Source: Nocardia sp. NBC_00565 | GTDB taxonomy: Bacteria; Actinomycetota; Actinomycetes; Mycobacteriales; Mycobacteriaceae | Direction of reading: 5' to 3' | DNA: 64,000 bases | Assembly (NCBI RefSeq): GCF_036345915.1 | Contig: NZ_CP107785.1 | Coordinates: 1,054,001-1,118,000, forward strand | Shown: positions 1 through 7,598 of the stretch, one piece after another | How positions within the stretch are numbered: the stretch's first letter is position 1 | Layout of the letters: every line of letters begins with the position of its first letter | Made by a program: the position numbers and the translations under genes | Notes under the pieces: model-generated | The model's input: the letters and a program-made list of their open reading frames with translations, nothing else | Told to the model about the DNA's origin: nothing | The model's database searches: none

Positions 1-1247
1 GTCTCGAATGCCTCCAGGTAGCCCGGCATACCACCGAGCTGCTGCTTGAACACGCCGTCGAACACCGACTTACGCACGGGATCGGCAAAGATGCCGCCCT
101 GCACGGCTTTCGAGAGTGCCTCCTTACCGGTGACCCACTGGATGAACAGCCAGGCCGCGTGCTTGTGCTCGGACTGCGCGTTCATCGCCAGCGACCAGGT
201 CCACAGATTCGTGTTGTAGTTGCCGCCCGGTCCGGCCGGGCCCGGATACCAGGCGATATTGCCGGCCTGCGCGCTGGCCCCCTGCTTGTTCTTCGGGTAG
301 GTCGCGCTGTCGGCGTCGTAGACCATCATCGCGGTGCCGTCACCGAGATCGCCGGTGGCTTGCGGATAGTCGTAGGTTGTCCACGACGTCGGCCCGGCGA
401 GATGCTGCATCTCGATCCACTTCTTCGTGAAGTTCACCGCGGCCTCGGAGTCCATGGCCGCCTGTAGCTCGCCGCCGGAGAGTTCGTAGTCCTTGGCGCC
501 CTCCCGGGAGAATTGGGTCATGAATCCCGGGTGGATGGTCGCCCACGACTTGGATCCGCGGGTGGCGATTCCGTACCTGTTCTGCGAGCGGTTGGTGAGA
601 TCGACGGCGAGCTGGATGAAGTTCTCGAACGTATCCGGCAGGGTGATCTTCCGCTGGTCGAAATAGGCCTTGTTGTAGGCGACCACGTTGTTCTCGAAGC
701 CCCATGGGATCGCCCATTGTCCACCGCTGCCGAGCGGGCTGCCGAGGTTGAAGTCCCAGCGGGTGGAGGTGCGCAGGCCCGCGTAGATGTCTTCGAAGTC
801 GTACTCGTCGCTGGTTGCCGACGAGTTCGCGAGCCAGGGCGCGAGATCCTCTACCCAGCCGGGTGGACCGTATTGCCAGATGAAGTAGGCGCCCAGCATG
901 AACACATCGTGTTTGCCGGTACCACCGGCCAATTCGGTATTCAGTTTGGTGAAGTAGTCGGCCTCCGGTACCAGGTCGGCGTTGACCGTGATCCCGGTCA
1001 ACTGGGTGAACTCGGCGAGCAGTGGCTGCAACGACTGTTGGTAGGGGTGCGGTGTCTGCAGCAGGTTCAAGGTGGTGCCCGCCGCGGCGCGCCAGTTGAA
1101 CGGCCCGCTCACCTCGCCTGCGCCGTTGGTGGCAGCGAAACTGCCGCCGACACCGCAGGCCGAGAGCACCGGGAGAGCCGCAGCCGTGGCACCGGCAATA
1201 CCCATGGTGCGCAACAAGTCCCGGCGCGAAAACTGATGTTCGCTCAT
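1..1247 (-). CDS. ABC transporter solute-binding lipoprotein (family 1), 3' end cut by window edge
   Basis: Extracytoplasmic sugar or polyol receptor for an ABC importer whose permeases must lie beyond the left edge. The start at 1247 follows a GAGGAAC ribosome binding site. The N-terminus has a twin-arginine stretch (SRRDLL, residues 7-12), a hydrophobic segment and a lipobox L-S-A-C with the acylated cysteine at residue 31, so it is probably a Tat-exported lipoprotein. About 415 codons stay open to base 1, and family members are 400-450 residues, so little is missing. It lies 33 bases downstream of the polyol dehydrogenase gene on the same strand and is probably cotranscribed with it. The ligand is inferred only from neighbours. 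Confidence 0.85.
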   Translation of the reverse strand, partial: MSEHQFSRRDLLRTMGIAGATAAALPVLSACGVGGSFAATNGAGEVSGPFNWRAAAGTTLNLLQTPHPYQQSLQPLLAEFTQLTGITVNADLVPEADYFTKLNTELAGGTGKHDVFMLGAYFIWQYGPPGWVEDLAPWLANSSATSDEYDFEDIYAGLRTSTRWDFNLGSPLGSGGQWAIPWGFENNVVAYNKAYFDQRKITLPDTFENFIQLAVDLTNRSQNRYGIATRGSKSWATIHPGFMTQFSREGAKDYELSGGELQAAMDSEAAVNFTKKWIEMQHLAGPTSWTTYDYPQATGDLGDGTAMMVYDADSATYPKNKQGASAQAGNIAWYPGPAGPGGNYNTNLWTWSLAMNAQSEHKHAAWLFIQWVTGKEALSKAVQGGIFADPVRKSVFDGVFKQQLGGMPGYLEAFE

Positions 1248-1280
1248 ATGTCTGTTCCTCATCGAACTTTTCTCGGCCGG

Positions 1281-2357
1281 TCAGGACGGGATCAGCGAAA
1301 CCTTGACCGATTCGGTTCCGCTGGCCACCAGATCGAGGCCCATCTGAAAGTCGCTGAGCGGCAACTGATGTGTGCAGATCTTGTCCATCGGCAGCACGCC
1401 CGACTCGAGCATTCGGATCGCCGCGGGCCAGCAGTGCGGACCGAGGTGCGCGCCGCGCACGTCGAGTTCCTTGTCGTCGCTGATGATGCTCCAGTCCACG
1501 GTCACAGCGCTGCCGAAAACGCCGTACTCGACGTAGGTTCCCAACTTGCGCAACAGATTCAGGCCCTGGGGCACAGCAGAGGGATGCCCGGTGCCCTCCA
1601 GATAGACATCCGCGCCGTAGCCGTCGGTGAGATCCATGACGATCGCCTCGGCATCCTGGTTGCGGATGTCGATCGCGATATCGGCGCCACACTCGCGGGC
1701 CAGCGCCAACTTCTCCGGTGCCATATCGAGGGCGATCACGTGGGCCGGGTTCTTCGCTCGCGCACCGGCGACCATGCCGAGACCGATCGGACCGCAGCCC
1801 GCGATCACCACGACATCGTCGAAGGTGATACCGGCGCGCTCGACGGCATGCAGTGAGCACGACAGCGGTTCGGTGAATGCGGCGTGTGCCGGTGGAAGGT
1901 CCTTGGACACTTTGTGGACCAGCGCCTCGACCGGATAGACCATGTACTTCGCCATCGCCCCAGGGGTGCGGCGCTTGAAGCCGTAGATGTCGTGTGGCTT
2001 GCACATGTGGTACTGCCCACGCAGGCAGTAGCGGCATTTCCAGCACGGCACGATCTGCTCGGAGACCACGCGGTCACCGACTTCGACACCCCAGCGGGCG
2101 GCACCTTCGGCGTCGATCCGCACGATCTCGCCGACGAATTCGTGGCCTGGAATCACGCCCGTCTCCGCCCAGGCGGGGCGGTTCTCGTCGCCCCAGAACT
2201 TGGCCGCACCGTGATAGCACTTCAGGTCGCTCGCGCAGATCCCCACTGCCTCAACCCGAACCAGCGCTTCGCCGGGCCCGGGAACCGGAACGAGAACCTC
2301 TTCCAGCCGGTAGTCCTCGGGACCGTGGCAGACCACCGCCTGCATCTTCTCCGCCAT
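1281..2357 (-). CDS. eltD: zinc-dependent polyol dehydrogenase, erythritol/L-threitol dehydrogenase-like
   Basis: Medium-chain zinc dehydrogenase of 358 residues, predicted to oxidise a four-carbon polyol to a ketose with NAD. Catalytic zinc ligands are visible as C41 and H72-E73, the structural zinc cysteines as C105, C108, C111 and C119, and the Rossmann loop as GCGPIG at 187-192. From memory the sequence is very close to the erythritol/L-threitol dehydrogenase of Mycobacterium smegmatis (segments such as AKFWGDENRPAWAE and the QYHMC region), so the symbol is given by resemblance, not by a search. ATG at 2357 is preferred over the GTG at 2363 because AAGGG lies 8 bases upstream. It is divergent from the SorC-type regulator and upstream of the binding protein. 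Confidence 0.85.
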   Translation of the reverse strand: MAEKMQAVVCHGPEDYRLEEVLVPVPGPGEALVRVEAVGICASDLKCYHGAAKFWGDENRPAWAETGVIPGHEFVGEIVRIDAEGAARWGVEVGDRVVSEQIVPCWKCRYCLRGQYHMCKPHDIYGFKRRTPGAMAKYMVYPVEALVHKVSKDLPPAHAAFTEPLSCSLHAVERAGITFDDVVVIAGCGPIGLGMVAGARAKNPAHVIALDMAPEKLALARECGADIAIDIRNQDAEAIVMDLTDGYGADVYLEGTGHPSAVPQGLNLLRKLGTYVEYGVFGSAVTVDWSIISDDKELDVRGAHLGPHCWPAAIRMLESGVLPMDKICTHQLPLSDFQMGLDLVASGTESVKVSLIPS

Positions 2358-2418
2358 CACCACTGCCCTTCATCATGTGTCGCCGATCACAGTAACCGAC
2401 CGCGAAAGCATTTGTCCA

Positions 2419-2451
2419 GAACCGATGTTCAGTGAACTATTGGTGTGAACA
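2419..2451. promoter_or_regulatory. nested inverted repeats, probable regulator operator
   Basis: The gap between the divergent dehydrogenase and SorC-type regulator holds overlapping dyads built on the same half-site: GAAC-CGAT-GTTC (2419-2430), GTTCA-G-TGAAC (2427-2437), and TGTTCA/TGAACA at 2426-2431 and 2446-2451. SorC/DeoR-type sugar regulators usually bind repeated half-sites beside their own gene, so this is the obvious operator candidate for both directions. Binding is inferred. Confidence 0.5.
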
Positions 2452-2475
2452 GATGTGCAGTGGAATACTTCAGGC

Positions 2476-3468
2476 ATGCACAGCAGCTCCGACGCTCCGG
2501 CGCCGACGACCGCCGAGAGCGGCCACTTCGCGCCGTCCCTGCTATACGCGGCCGCGAAGATGTACTACGAGGAGGAGGCCACTCAGGCCGAAGTCGCCCG
2601 CAAGCTCGGCACCAGCCGGGCGACGGTGAGCAGGCTGCTGTCCCAGGCTCGCCGCGAAGGCATCGTCCGCATCGAAGTCCGCGAACCGCGTGCCGACGAT
2701 CACGGCGGTCTCGCAGACCGCCTCGCCGCGGCGATCGGGCTGCAACGGGTTTACCTGTCCGCGCCGCTACCGGCCCCGACCTCGGCCAAGCCGACCGTCG
2801 AGGTGATGGGCGGCTACCTCGCGCCCGCGGTCTCGCGCGCACTGTCGGACGTCGGGCTGATCCCTGGCGATGTGCTGCTGGTTTCGTCGGGGCGCACCGT
2901 CTACGAGGTGGCGCAGTTCGACCTCGAACGCATTCCCGGCGTACTCGTCGCACCCACGGTCGGCGGTAACGACCAGCCCGAGGAGTGGTATCAGACCAAT
3001 GAGATCACTCGGCTGATCTCCAACAAACTCGGCGGCCGGCCGAACTACCTGTTCGCGCCCGCGCTACCCGGGCCAGACCTCTACAACACCCTGCATGCCG
3101 ATCCGTCCATTCAGCGCGTGCTGGACCTGTGGCCGAGGGCGCGCTGCGCACTCATGGCAGTCGGCGCGCCGCCGCTGCTGCGTGACGACATCCCGCAGTT
3201 CGTTCCCACCACCTCCGAGTCGTTGCGCGAAGCCGTCGGAGATGTGTGTTCGCGGTTCTACAACCGCGCGGGCGAACCCGTCGACTTTCCCGGCAGGGAA
3301 CGGTTGATCGCCGTGGAGTTGTCTGTGCTGCAACAGATTCCGGTGGGCATCGCGGTGGCGGTCGGTGCCGATAAGGTGGCGCCGATTCTCGCCGGGGCGC
3401 ACGCCGGGTACTTCAACCAGCTCGTGACCGACCCCTTGACCGCACAGCAGCTCATGGGGAGCCGGTGA
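2476..3468 (+). CDS. SorC/DeoR-type sugar-responsive transcriptional regulator
   Basis: DNA-binding repressor or activator that senses a phosphorylated sugar. Residues 35-62 form a helix-turn-helix (TQAEVARKLGTSRATVSRLL), followed by a sugar-binding domain typical of the SorC family (VLLVSSGRTVYEV, then the VAPTVGG and LFAPALPGP loops). The total is 330 residues from ATG 2476. A GTG at 2455 would add 7 residues, and neither start has a strong ribosome binding site. It is divergent from the polyol dehydrogenase and probably controls the dehydrogenase/importer unit and perhaps the kinase. Its TGA overlaps the GTG of a deleted short-chain dehydrogenase gene, showing that an enzyme gene once followed in the same operon. 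Confidence 0.85.
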   Translation: MHSSSDAPAPTTAESGHFAPSLLYAAAKMYYEEEATQAEVARKLGTSRATVSRLLSQARREGIVRIEVREPRADDHGGLADRLAAAIGLQRVYLSAPLPAPTSAKPTVEVMGGYLAPAVSRALSDVGLIPGDVLLVSSGRTVYEVAQFDLERIPGVLVAPTVGGNDQPEEWYQTNEITRLISNKLGGRPNYLFAPALPGPDLYNTLHADPSIQRVLDLWPRARCALMAVGAPPLLRDDIPQFVPTTSESLREAVGDVCSRFYNRAGEPVDFPGRERLIAVELSVLQQIPVGIAVAVGADKVAPILAGAHAGYFNQLVTDPLTAQQLMGSR

Positions 3469-3548
3469 ATTCGATCCGTCTCGAGGGGAAGCGAGTACTG
3501 ATCACCGGCGTCGACATTCCGATCGACGGAGGTTACACCGTCAGCTGA
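3465..3548 (+). pseudogene. short-chain dehydrogenase remnant: both ends kept, middle deleted
   Basis: A 27-codon frame begins with a GTG that overlaps the regulator's stop (GTGA). Its first half reads RLEGKRVLITG, the start of a classical short-chain dehydrogenase with the first strand of the Rossmann fold. It then runs straight into DIPIDGGYTVS and a stop, the classical C-terminal end of the same family. About 230 codons that normally lie between are missing, so this is an in-frame internal deletion scar. Polyol loci of this kind often carry a short-chain dehydrogenase (for example D-threitol dehydrogenase), so the lost gene was probably part of this pathway. The last bases overlap the stop of the convergent kinase gene. 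Confidence 0.75.
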
Positions 3549-5019
3549 GCCGGGCCAGCCGATGCACCTGATCGCGAGTCGCCGGATACAGCTCTCGCCA
3601 TATCGCGTACAGCTCGTCGTATCGCTCGCGGTGCACCGGATTCGGCGGGACCTCGCGCGCGATGCGCGCCCAATCCGTTTCGGGCGCAACCAGCCCCACG
3701 CCGATCGCGGCCAGCAGTCCGTCACCGTAGCTCGCGCCGATGGCCTGCTCCGGCAGCAGTTGGGTCAACCCGGTGATGTCGCTGAGCGTCTGTGCCCACA
3801 CCGGGCTCCGCAGTCCGCCGCCTACCCCGACCGCCCGCGTGACCGGCGAGTCGGCATCGTCGAACATCTCGAGAATCTGGCGGATACCGAACGAAATCCC
3901 CTCGTACGCGGCGCGGAACAGGTGGCCACGCCCGTGCCGCAGGGTCAGCCCGGCCATGACGCCGCGAGCATCCGGATCGAATACCGGGGTGCGTTCGCCG
4001 GCCAAGTACGGCAGTACCACCAACCCTTCCGAGCCGGGCGGCACGGCCGACGCCTCGGCCATCAGCTTGTCGAAAGGCGCTCCTCCCGTGACCTTCTGCA
4101 ACCAGTTGGTCAGGCTGCCCGCGGTCGAGGTGCCCGCGGCGAGCGCGTACGTGCCCTGCTGGACACCGGTCGTCGTCCACAGTGCCGGGTTCGTGTGAAA
4201 CTTCTCCAGAACCTGCACCAGGAACATCGTGGAGCCGTACATCAACATGAGATCACCGGGATGCCGTACACCAACGCTGAATGCCTCGGCATAGGCATCC
4301 ACGGTGCCCGCCACCACCGGTGTGCCTCCCGGGATCCCGGTCTGCGCGGCCGCCGTGCCGGTCACCGCACCGACCACTTCGGACGGCCACACCAGCCGGG
4401 GCAGCGGCAGCGAGCCCAGAATTCGCCCAGCCCACTCGGCATTCCAGTCGAAGTCGCGAATCGAGTACAGCGGGTCGCATTGACTCGCCGTGTGGTGGTC
4501 CTGGATGTATTCGCCGGTCAGCTTCGCCACGACAAAGGAATTCGAGCCGTACCAGCGGCGCGCACGGGCGAACACCTCCGGTTCGTTCTTGCGCACCCAT
4601 TCGACCTTCGGGCCGACCGCCTGGCTCGATAGCGACTTACCCGCCCGCGTGAGGATCTCCTCCGCACCGAACAGTTCGGTGAGTTCGGCGATCTCGGCCG
4701 ATGCCCGAGTATCGATGCCGTACAGGATGGCCGGACGCACCGGCTCCAGGTGCTCGTCGCACAACACCAGGCACGGGCCGACGCCACTCACGCACATTCC
4801 GGCGATCCGCGACCCCTGCGGTACGGCGTCCATCAGCGCGCGGCTGATCGTGCACACTTCGGCCCACCACATGCCCACCGCATCGACCTCGGCCCAACCC
4901 GGCCGCGGCAACGATATCTCATGGCCGACCTGATGCTCGGCGACCACCGTTCCATCGGGCCGCACAAGTACGCCCTTACTGCTCCCCGTCCCCATATCAA
5001 TACCAACAAGCAGATCCAC
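3541..5019 (-). CDS. FGGY-family carbohydrate kinase
   Basis: ATP-dependent kinase of 492 residues for a sugar or polyol of the locus, probably the ketose made by the dehydrogenase. The N-terminal phosphate-binding loop reads GIDMGTGSSKG (residues 6-16). The second FGGY signature region (AVGVGGGLRSPVWAQTLSDI) lies near residue 400, and a GERTP motif near 340 precedes the C-terminal ATPase lobe. The start is GTG at 5019 within the CCGTGGATCTG context. The gene converges on the regulator, and its stop at 3541-3543 overlaps the end of the dehydrogenase scar. Xylulokinase-like activity is the main alternative; the exact substrate cannot be read from sequence. Confidence 0.85.
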   Translation of the reverse strand: MDLLVGIDMGTGSSKGVLVRPDGTVVAEHQVGHEISLPRPGWAEVDAVGMWWAEVCTISRALMDAVPQGSRIAGMCVSGVGPCLVLCDEHLEPVRPAILYGIDTRASAEIAELTELFGAEEILTRAGKSLSSQAVGPKVEWVRKNEPEVFARARRWYGSNSFVVAKLTGEYIQDHHTASQCDPLYSIRDFDWNAEWAGRILGSLPLPRLVWPSEVVGAVTGTAAAQTGIPGGTPVVAGTVDAYAEAFSVGVRHPGDLMLMYGSTMFLVQVLEKFHTNPALWTTTGVQQGTYALAAGTSTAGSLTNWLQKVTGGAPFDKLMAEASAVPPGSEGLVVLPYLAGERTPVFDPDARGVMAGLTLRHGRGHLFRAAYEGISFGIRQILEMFDDADSPVTRAVGVGGGLRSPVWAQTLSDITGLTQLLPEQAIGASYGDGLLAAIGVGLVAPETDWARIAREVPPNPVHRERYDELYAIWRELYPATRDQVHRLARLS

Positions 5020-5155
5020 GGACGTCAGCCTATGCGCTTCGCGCCGAACCGCAGGCCGGACCGAAGAACCACACTACGATCCGCAGCTATTGGAGGTGAT
5101 CGGCTCGATCTCGGCGGCGGCATTCGCGGCCGCCCCCATCGTCCGGGCCGACTAG

Positions 5156-5563
5156 CTAGCCCGAGACGATCGCGACGGCGTCGATTTCGACGAGCATCTC
5201 TTCGCGGGGCAGGCCGGTGAAAACTGTGGTGCGGCTGGGCAGGACGTCGCCGGTGGTGTTGGCGGTGACGAATTCGCCGTAGGCGTCGTTCATGATGGTG
5301 AAGTCTTCGCGTTTGGTCAGGTAGACGCGCAGCATCACCACATCGTCGAAGGTGGCGCCACTCGCCTCGACGATGGCCTTGACGTTCTGCAGAGTCCGAA
5401 TCGTCTGGGCGGCAACATCACCCGGGAAGAGGTACGCACCGGTCGCCGGGTCGACCGGGCCCTGGCCCGAGACCTGGACGAACGGGCCCTTGCGCACGCC
5501 CTGGGAGAAAGTGTGCGCCGGTGCGGGTGCCTTGGAGGTGCGGACGGCGATCTTGTCGCTCAT
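5156..5563 (-). CDS. ridA: RidA family enamine/imine deaminase
   Basis: A 135-residue Rid-family protein that hydrolyses reactive enamine or imine intermediates released by PLP-dependent dehydratases. The conserved active-site arginine is visible as R111 (PSRTTVFTG) and the matching glutamate as E127 (VEIDAVAI). The start ATG 5563 is preceded by AAAGGG and lies two bases after the IclR stop, so the two are cotranscribed. Its place beside a PLP lyase-like enzyme (7599-8900) fits a protective role in the same pathway. The 136-base stretch downstream to the kinase start holds no gene I can support. Confidence 0.88.
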   Translation of the reverse strand: MSDKIAVRTSKAPAPAHTFSQGVRKGPFVQVSGQGPVDPATGAYLFPGDVAAQTIRTLQNVKAIVEASGATFDDVVMLRVYLTKREDFTIMNDAYGEFVTANTTGDVLPSRTTVFTGLPREEMLVEIDAVAIVSG

Positions 5564-5565
5564 GG

Positions 5566-6342
5566 TTACCCTTTCGTGGCGGTGAAGGTAGCGGTGCGGC
5601 CGGGAGTCCAGCCGAGTTCGGTGGAGATGGCCTCGGCCGCCGCGCGGACCCGTGGCAGCTCGGCCAGCACCTGGTCGTGGTCGAGCAGCATGTCCGGTAC
5701 CGACATCGACACCGCCGCGACCACAACGCCGGTGCCATTGCGCACCGGGACGCCGATGCAGTTGACGAAGCTCTCGTGCTCCTCGTGATCTTCCGCATAG
5801 CCCTGTGCGGCAACGAGTTCCAGCTCCATCAGGTAGCGCTCGGGGGTGCGGATGGTGCGGTCGGTGAACTTGCGGTAGTCGATGCGGTCCGCGATGGTCC
5901 GCCAGTCCGCGCGCGGCTGCGCGGCGACGAGCACCTTTCCAACGGCCGTGCAGTGCAGTGGAGCGGGCCGCCCGATTCGCGAGTACATCCGCACGCTCTG
6001 GATCGCGTCGAATTTGTCGATATAGATCGCATCGCCCGATTCATAGGTGGCGAGGTGAATCGTCTGGCCGGTAGCGGAATTCAGCGCGCTCAGGTGCGGG
6101 CGTGCGAGGGTGCGGACGTCACGCTGCTCCAAGGCCCGGTTCGCGAGCTCGAAAAGCCGTGAGCCCAGAACGTATTGGTGCTGGCTGTCATGAGTGACGA
6201 AGCGCTGCGACTCCATGGTCTGCAGCAGCCGCAACACGGTCGACTTGTGCACGCCGAGTTCACCAGCCAGCTGATCCAGCGACCGTGTGTCCTCCCCGAG
6301 CGACAGCAATATGGTCAACGCGCGCAACAAGCTTTGGCTCAT
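5566..6342 (-). CDS. IclR-family transcriptional regulator
   Basis: A 258-residue regulator with an N-terminal winged helix (RSLDQLAGELGVHKSTVLRL, about residues 20-40) and a C-terminal effector domain (HLATYESGDAIYIDKFD, then PLHCTAVGK, then NCIGVPV). IclR proteins of this type sense sugar acids or aromatic acids. The start ATG 6342 overlaps the stop of a 23-codon mini-ORF and has GGCGGAG just upstream; longer in-frame readings would only absorb the repeat. It is cotranscribed with the sugar-acid kinase upstream and RidA downstream, and is the probable regulator of the divergent catabolic operon at 7599-12696. Confidence 0.9.
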   Translation of the reverse strand: MSQSLLRALTILLSLGEDTRSLDQLAGELGVHKSTVLRLLQTMESQRFVTHDSQHQYVLGSRLFELANRALEQRDVRTLARPHLSALNSATGQTIHLATYESGDAIYIDKFDAIQSVRMYSRIGRPAPLHCTAVGKVLVAAQPRADWRTIADRIDYRKFTDRTIRTPERYLMELELVAAQGYAEDHEEHESFVNCIGVPVRNGTGVVVAAVSMSVPDMLLDHDQVLAELPRVRAAAEAISTELGWTPGRTATFTATKG

Positions 6343-6410
6343 GACTCCGCCTCGCTGACGTTCGGCTCCGTCATCGCCACGGACGCTGTGTCTTCGATTC
6401 GCTCGCTCAT
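6339..6410 (-). repeat. MIRU-like coupling repeat with 23-codon mini-ORF
   Basis: A mini-ORF beginning MSERI and ending in EPNVSEAES. Its ATG overlaps the kinase stop (ATGA) and its TGA overlaps the regulator ATG (ATGA), so translation could pass from the kinase through the peptide to the regulator. The 3' end (GCGAGGCGGAG) supplies the ribosome binding site for the IclR gene. Related elements occur at 11165, 27967, 30301 and 49849. The layout resembles the MIRU elements of mycobacterial operons, known for short ORFs overlapping their neighbours. Confidence 0.7.
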
Positions 6411-7456
6411 GACGCCACATTCTCGGCTACGACATCTCTGCGGTAATGCACACGCCCCCAAGCGGACTCATCGAGCTCCGCCAGGGCGGCCAAGGTGCGC
6501 GGTGCAGGCAGTTCCGCCACATCACCGGTCCCGGTCAGCGCCGCTGCCGCGCAGAGATGTCCGAAACGCAGGCGCTGCGCCAGCGGACGCCCGTGCAGAA
6601 GCGCGGCCAGGTAGCCGCCCGCGAACGCGTCACCCGCACCGATCCGTTCGGTGACCTCGAGTCCGAGCGCGGGCACCTCAGCGCGCTGTGCGCCGAAGAA
6701 TCCGGTCACCGAATGCTCATTGTTCTTGACCACCAGGTGTTCCGGCTCCGGGAACAGCACGCGCAATCGGTCGGGGTCGTCGGTGCCGAAGACCGCGCCG
6801 GCCTCGTCCGCGCCGAGAAAGACCACATCGCAGCCCCGTACATGGCGGGCCAGCACGTCGGCGGCCTGTTCGATCCGTGCGGCCCACAGTGCCGGACGGT
6901 AATTCAGGTCGAAGCTCACCAGCCTGCCGCGACGGGGCAGTGCGACAAGGGCTTCGGTGAGTCCGGTCGCCGATGCCGAGAGTGCGGTGGTGATGCCGGT
7001 GAAGTGCACGAGTCCGCAGCGGTCGAGCAGTCCGGCCGCGGCGCTGGCCGCGAGATTCGCGGTGGACAGCGCGCTGGCGGCGGAACCGGTGCGGTAGTAC
7101 AGCATTCGGCTGGCTCGTTCGGCCAGATCGGTCGCTCTGCCCGAGCCGCTGCCCCGCTCTTTCACATAGACGGCGGTCGGCCGCGTGGGATCGATGACGA
7201 CCGCGGACACATCCACCCCGCGGGTGGCGAGATGTCCGGTGAGATATCGGCCGAACCCGTCGTCGCCGACCCGCGAGATCCAGGCGGCGTCCACCGCGAG
7301 CTGGGTGAGCACGGTGGCCACATTCGCCTCGGCACCGCCCGCGGTTCGCTCGAAGTTCTCCGAGTCCTCCAGCGGGCCGGGGCGCGCCACCAGTACGGCG
7401 AGCCCCTCACCGATGGTCACCGCCCGTGGGCGGGGCGACGTAGTCGACGACGTCAC
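6407..7456 (-). CDS. kdgK: PfkB-family sugar-acid kinase, probable 2-keto-3-deoxygluconate kinase
   Basis: Ribokinase-fold kinase of 349 residues, predicted to phosphorylate 2-keto-3-deoxygluconate at C6. The N-terminal GGAEANVA motif and the C-terminal catalytic motif GAGDAFAGGYLAAL, with the catalytic base Asp, are intact. The start GTG 7456 lies 6 bases after AAGGGAG; an overlapping ATG is out of frame. The KDG assignment rests on the co-located KDPG aldolase (10520-11152), which would consume its product. Other PfkB substrates cannot be excluded. It is divergent from the lyase/deacylase/aldolase operon and followed by a coupling repeat and the IclR gene. Confidence 0.8.
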   Translation of the reverse strand: MTSSTTSPRPRAVTIGEGLAVLVARPGPLEDSENFERTAGGAEANVATVLTQLAVDAAWISRVGDDGFGRYLTGHLATRGVDVSAVVIDPTRPTAVYVKERGSGSGRATDLAERASRMLYYRTGSAASALSTANLAASAAAGLLDRCGLVHFTGITTALSASATGLTEALVALPRRGRLVSFDLNYRPALWAARIEQAADVLARHVRGCDVVFLGADEAGAVFGTDDPDRLRVLFPEPEHLVVKNNEHSVTGFFGAQRAEVPALGLEVTERIGAGDAFAGGYLAALLHGRPLAQRLRFGHLCAAAALTGTGDVAELPAPRTLAALAELDESAWGRVHYRRDVVAENVAS

Positions 7457-7524
7457 ATCGATCTCCCTTCTGCCCTTGCGGCCACCGGCCATCCAGTGCA
7501 GAATAACCACACAAAACACGATGC

Positions 7525-7549
7525 GCAACAAGCGTTGCAAAATATGCAA
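7525..7549. promoter_or_regulatory. overlapping palindromes in divergent promoter, probable IclR operator
   Basis: The AT-rich gap between the divergent kinase and PLP-enzyme genes contains GCAAC-AAGC-GTTGC (7525-7538), which overlaps TTGCA-AAATA-TGCAA (7535-7549). The two dyads share the GTTGC half-site, a layout suited to a dimer-of-dimers regulator such as IclR. The site is central in the only promoter-sized gap of the cluster. Confidence 0.5.
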
Positions 7550-7598
7550 TGCGTGGAGGATATGACTCGGCGGACGCGATTCCGCGGGAAGGAGCGAC

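Noticed and set aside
340..2046. Long open frame of about 568 codons on the minus strand, and a 447-codon one at 513-1856 on the plus strand
   Set aside because: They run through the binding-protein and dehydrogenase genes in other frames and have arginine-rich, family-less translations, as expected of high-GC shadows.
5030..5153. Rightward frame ending LLEVIGSISAAAFAAAPIVRAD and a stop at 5153
   Set aside because: It reads like a protein end, but no start, ribosome site or recognisable family precedes it, and it lies between two leftward genes. Possible remnant, not supported as a gene.
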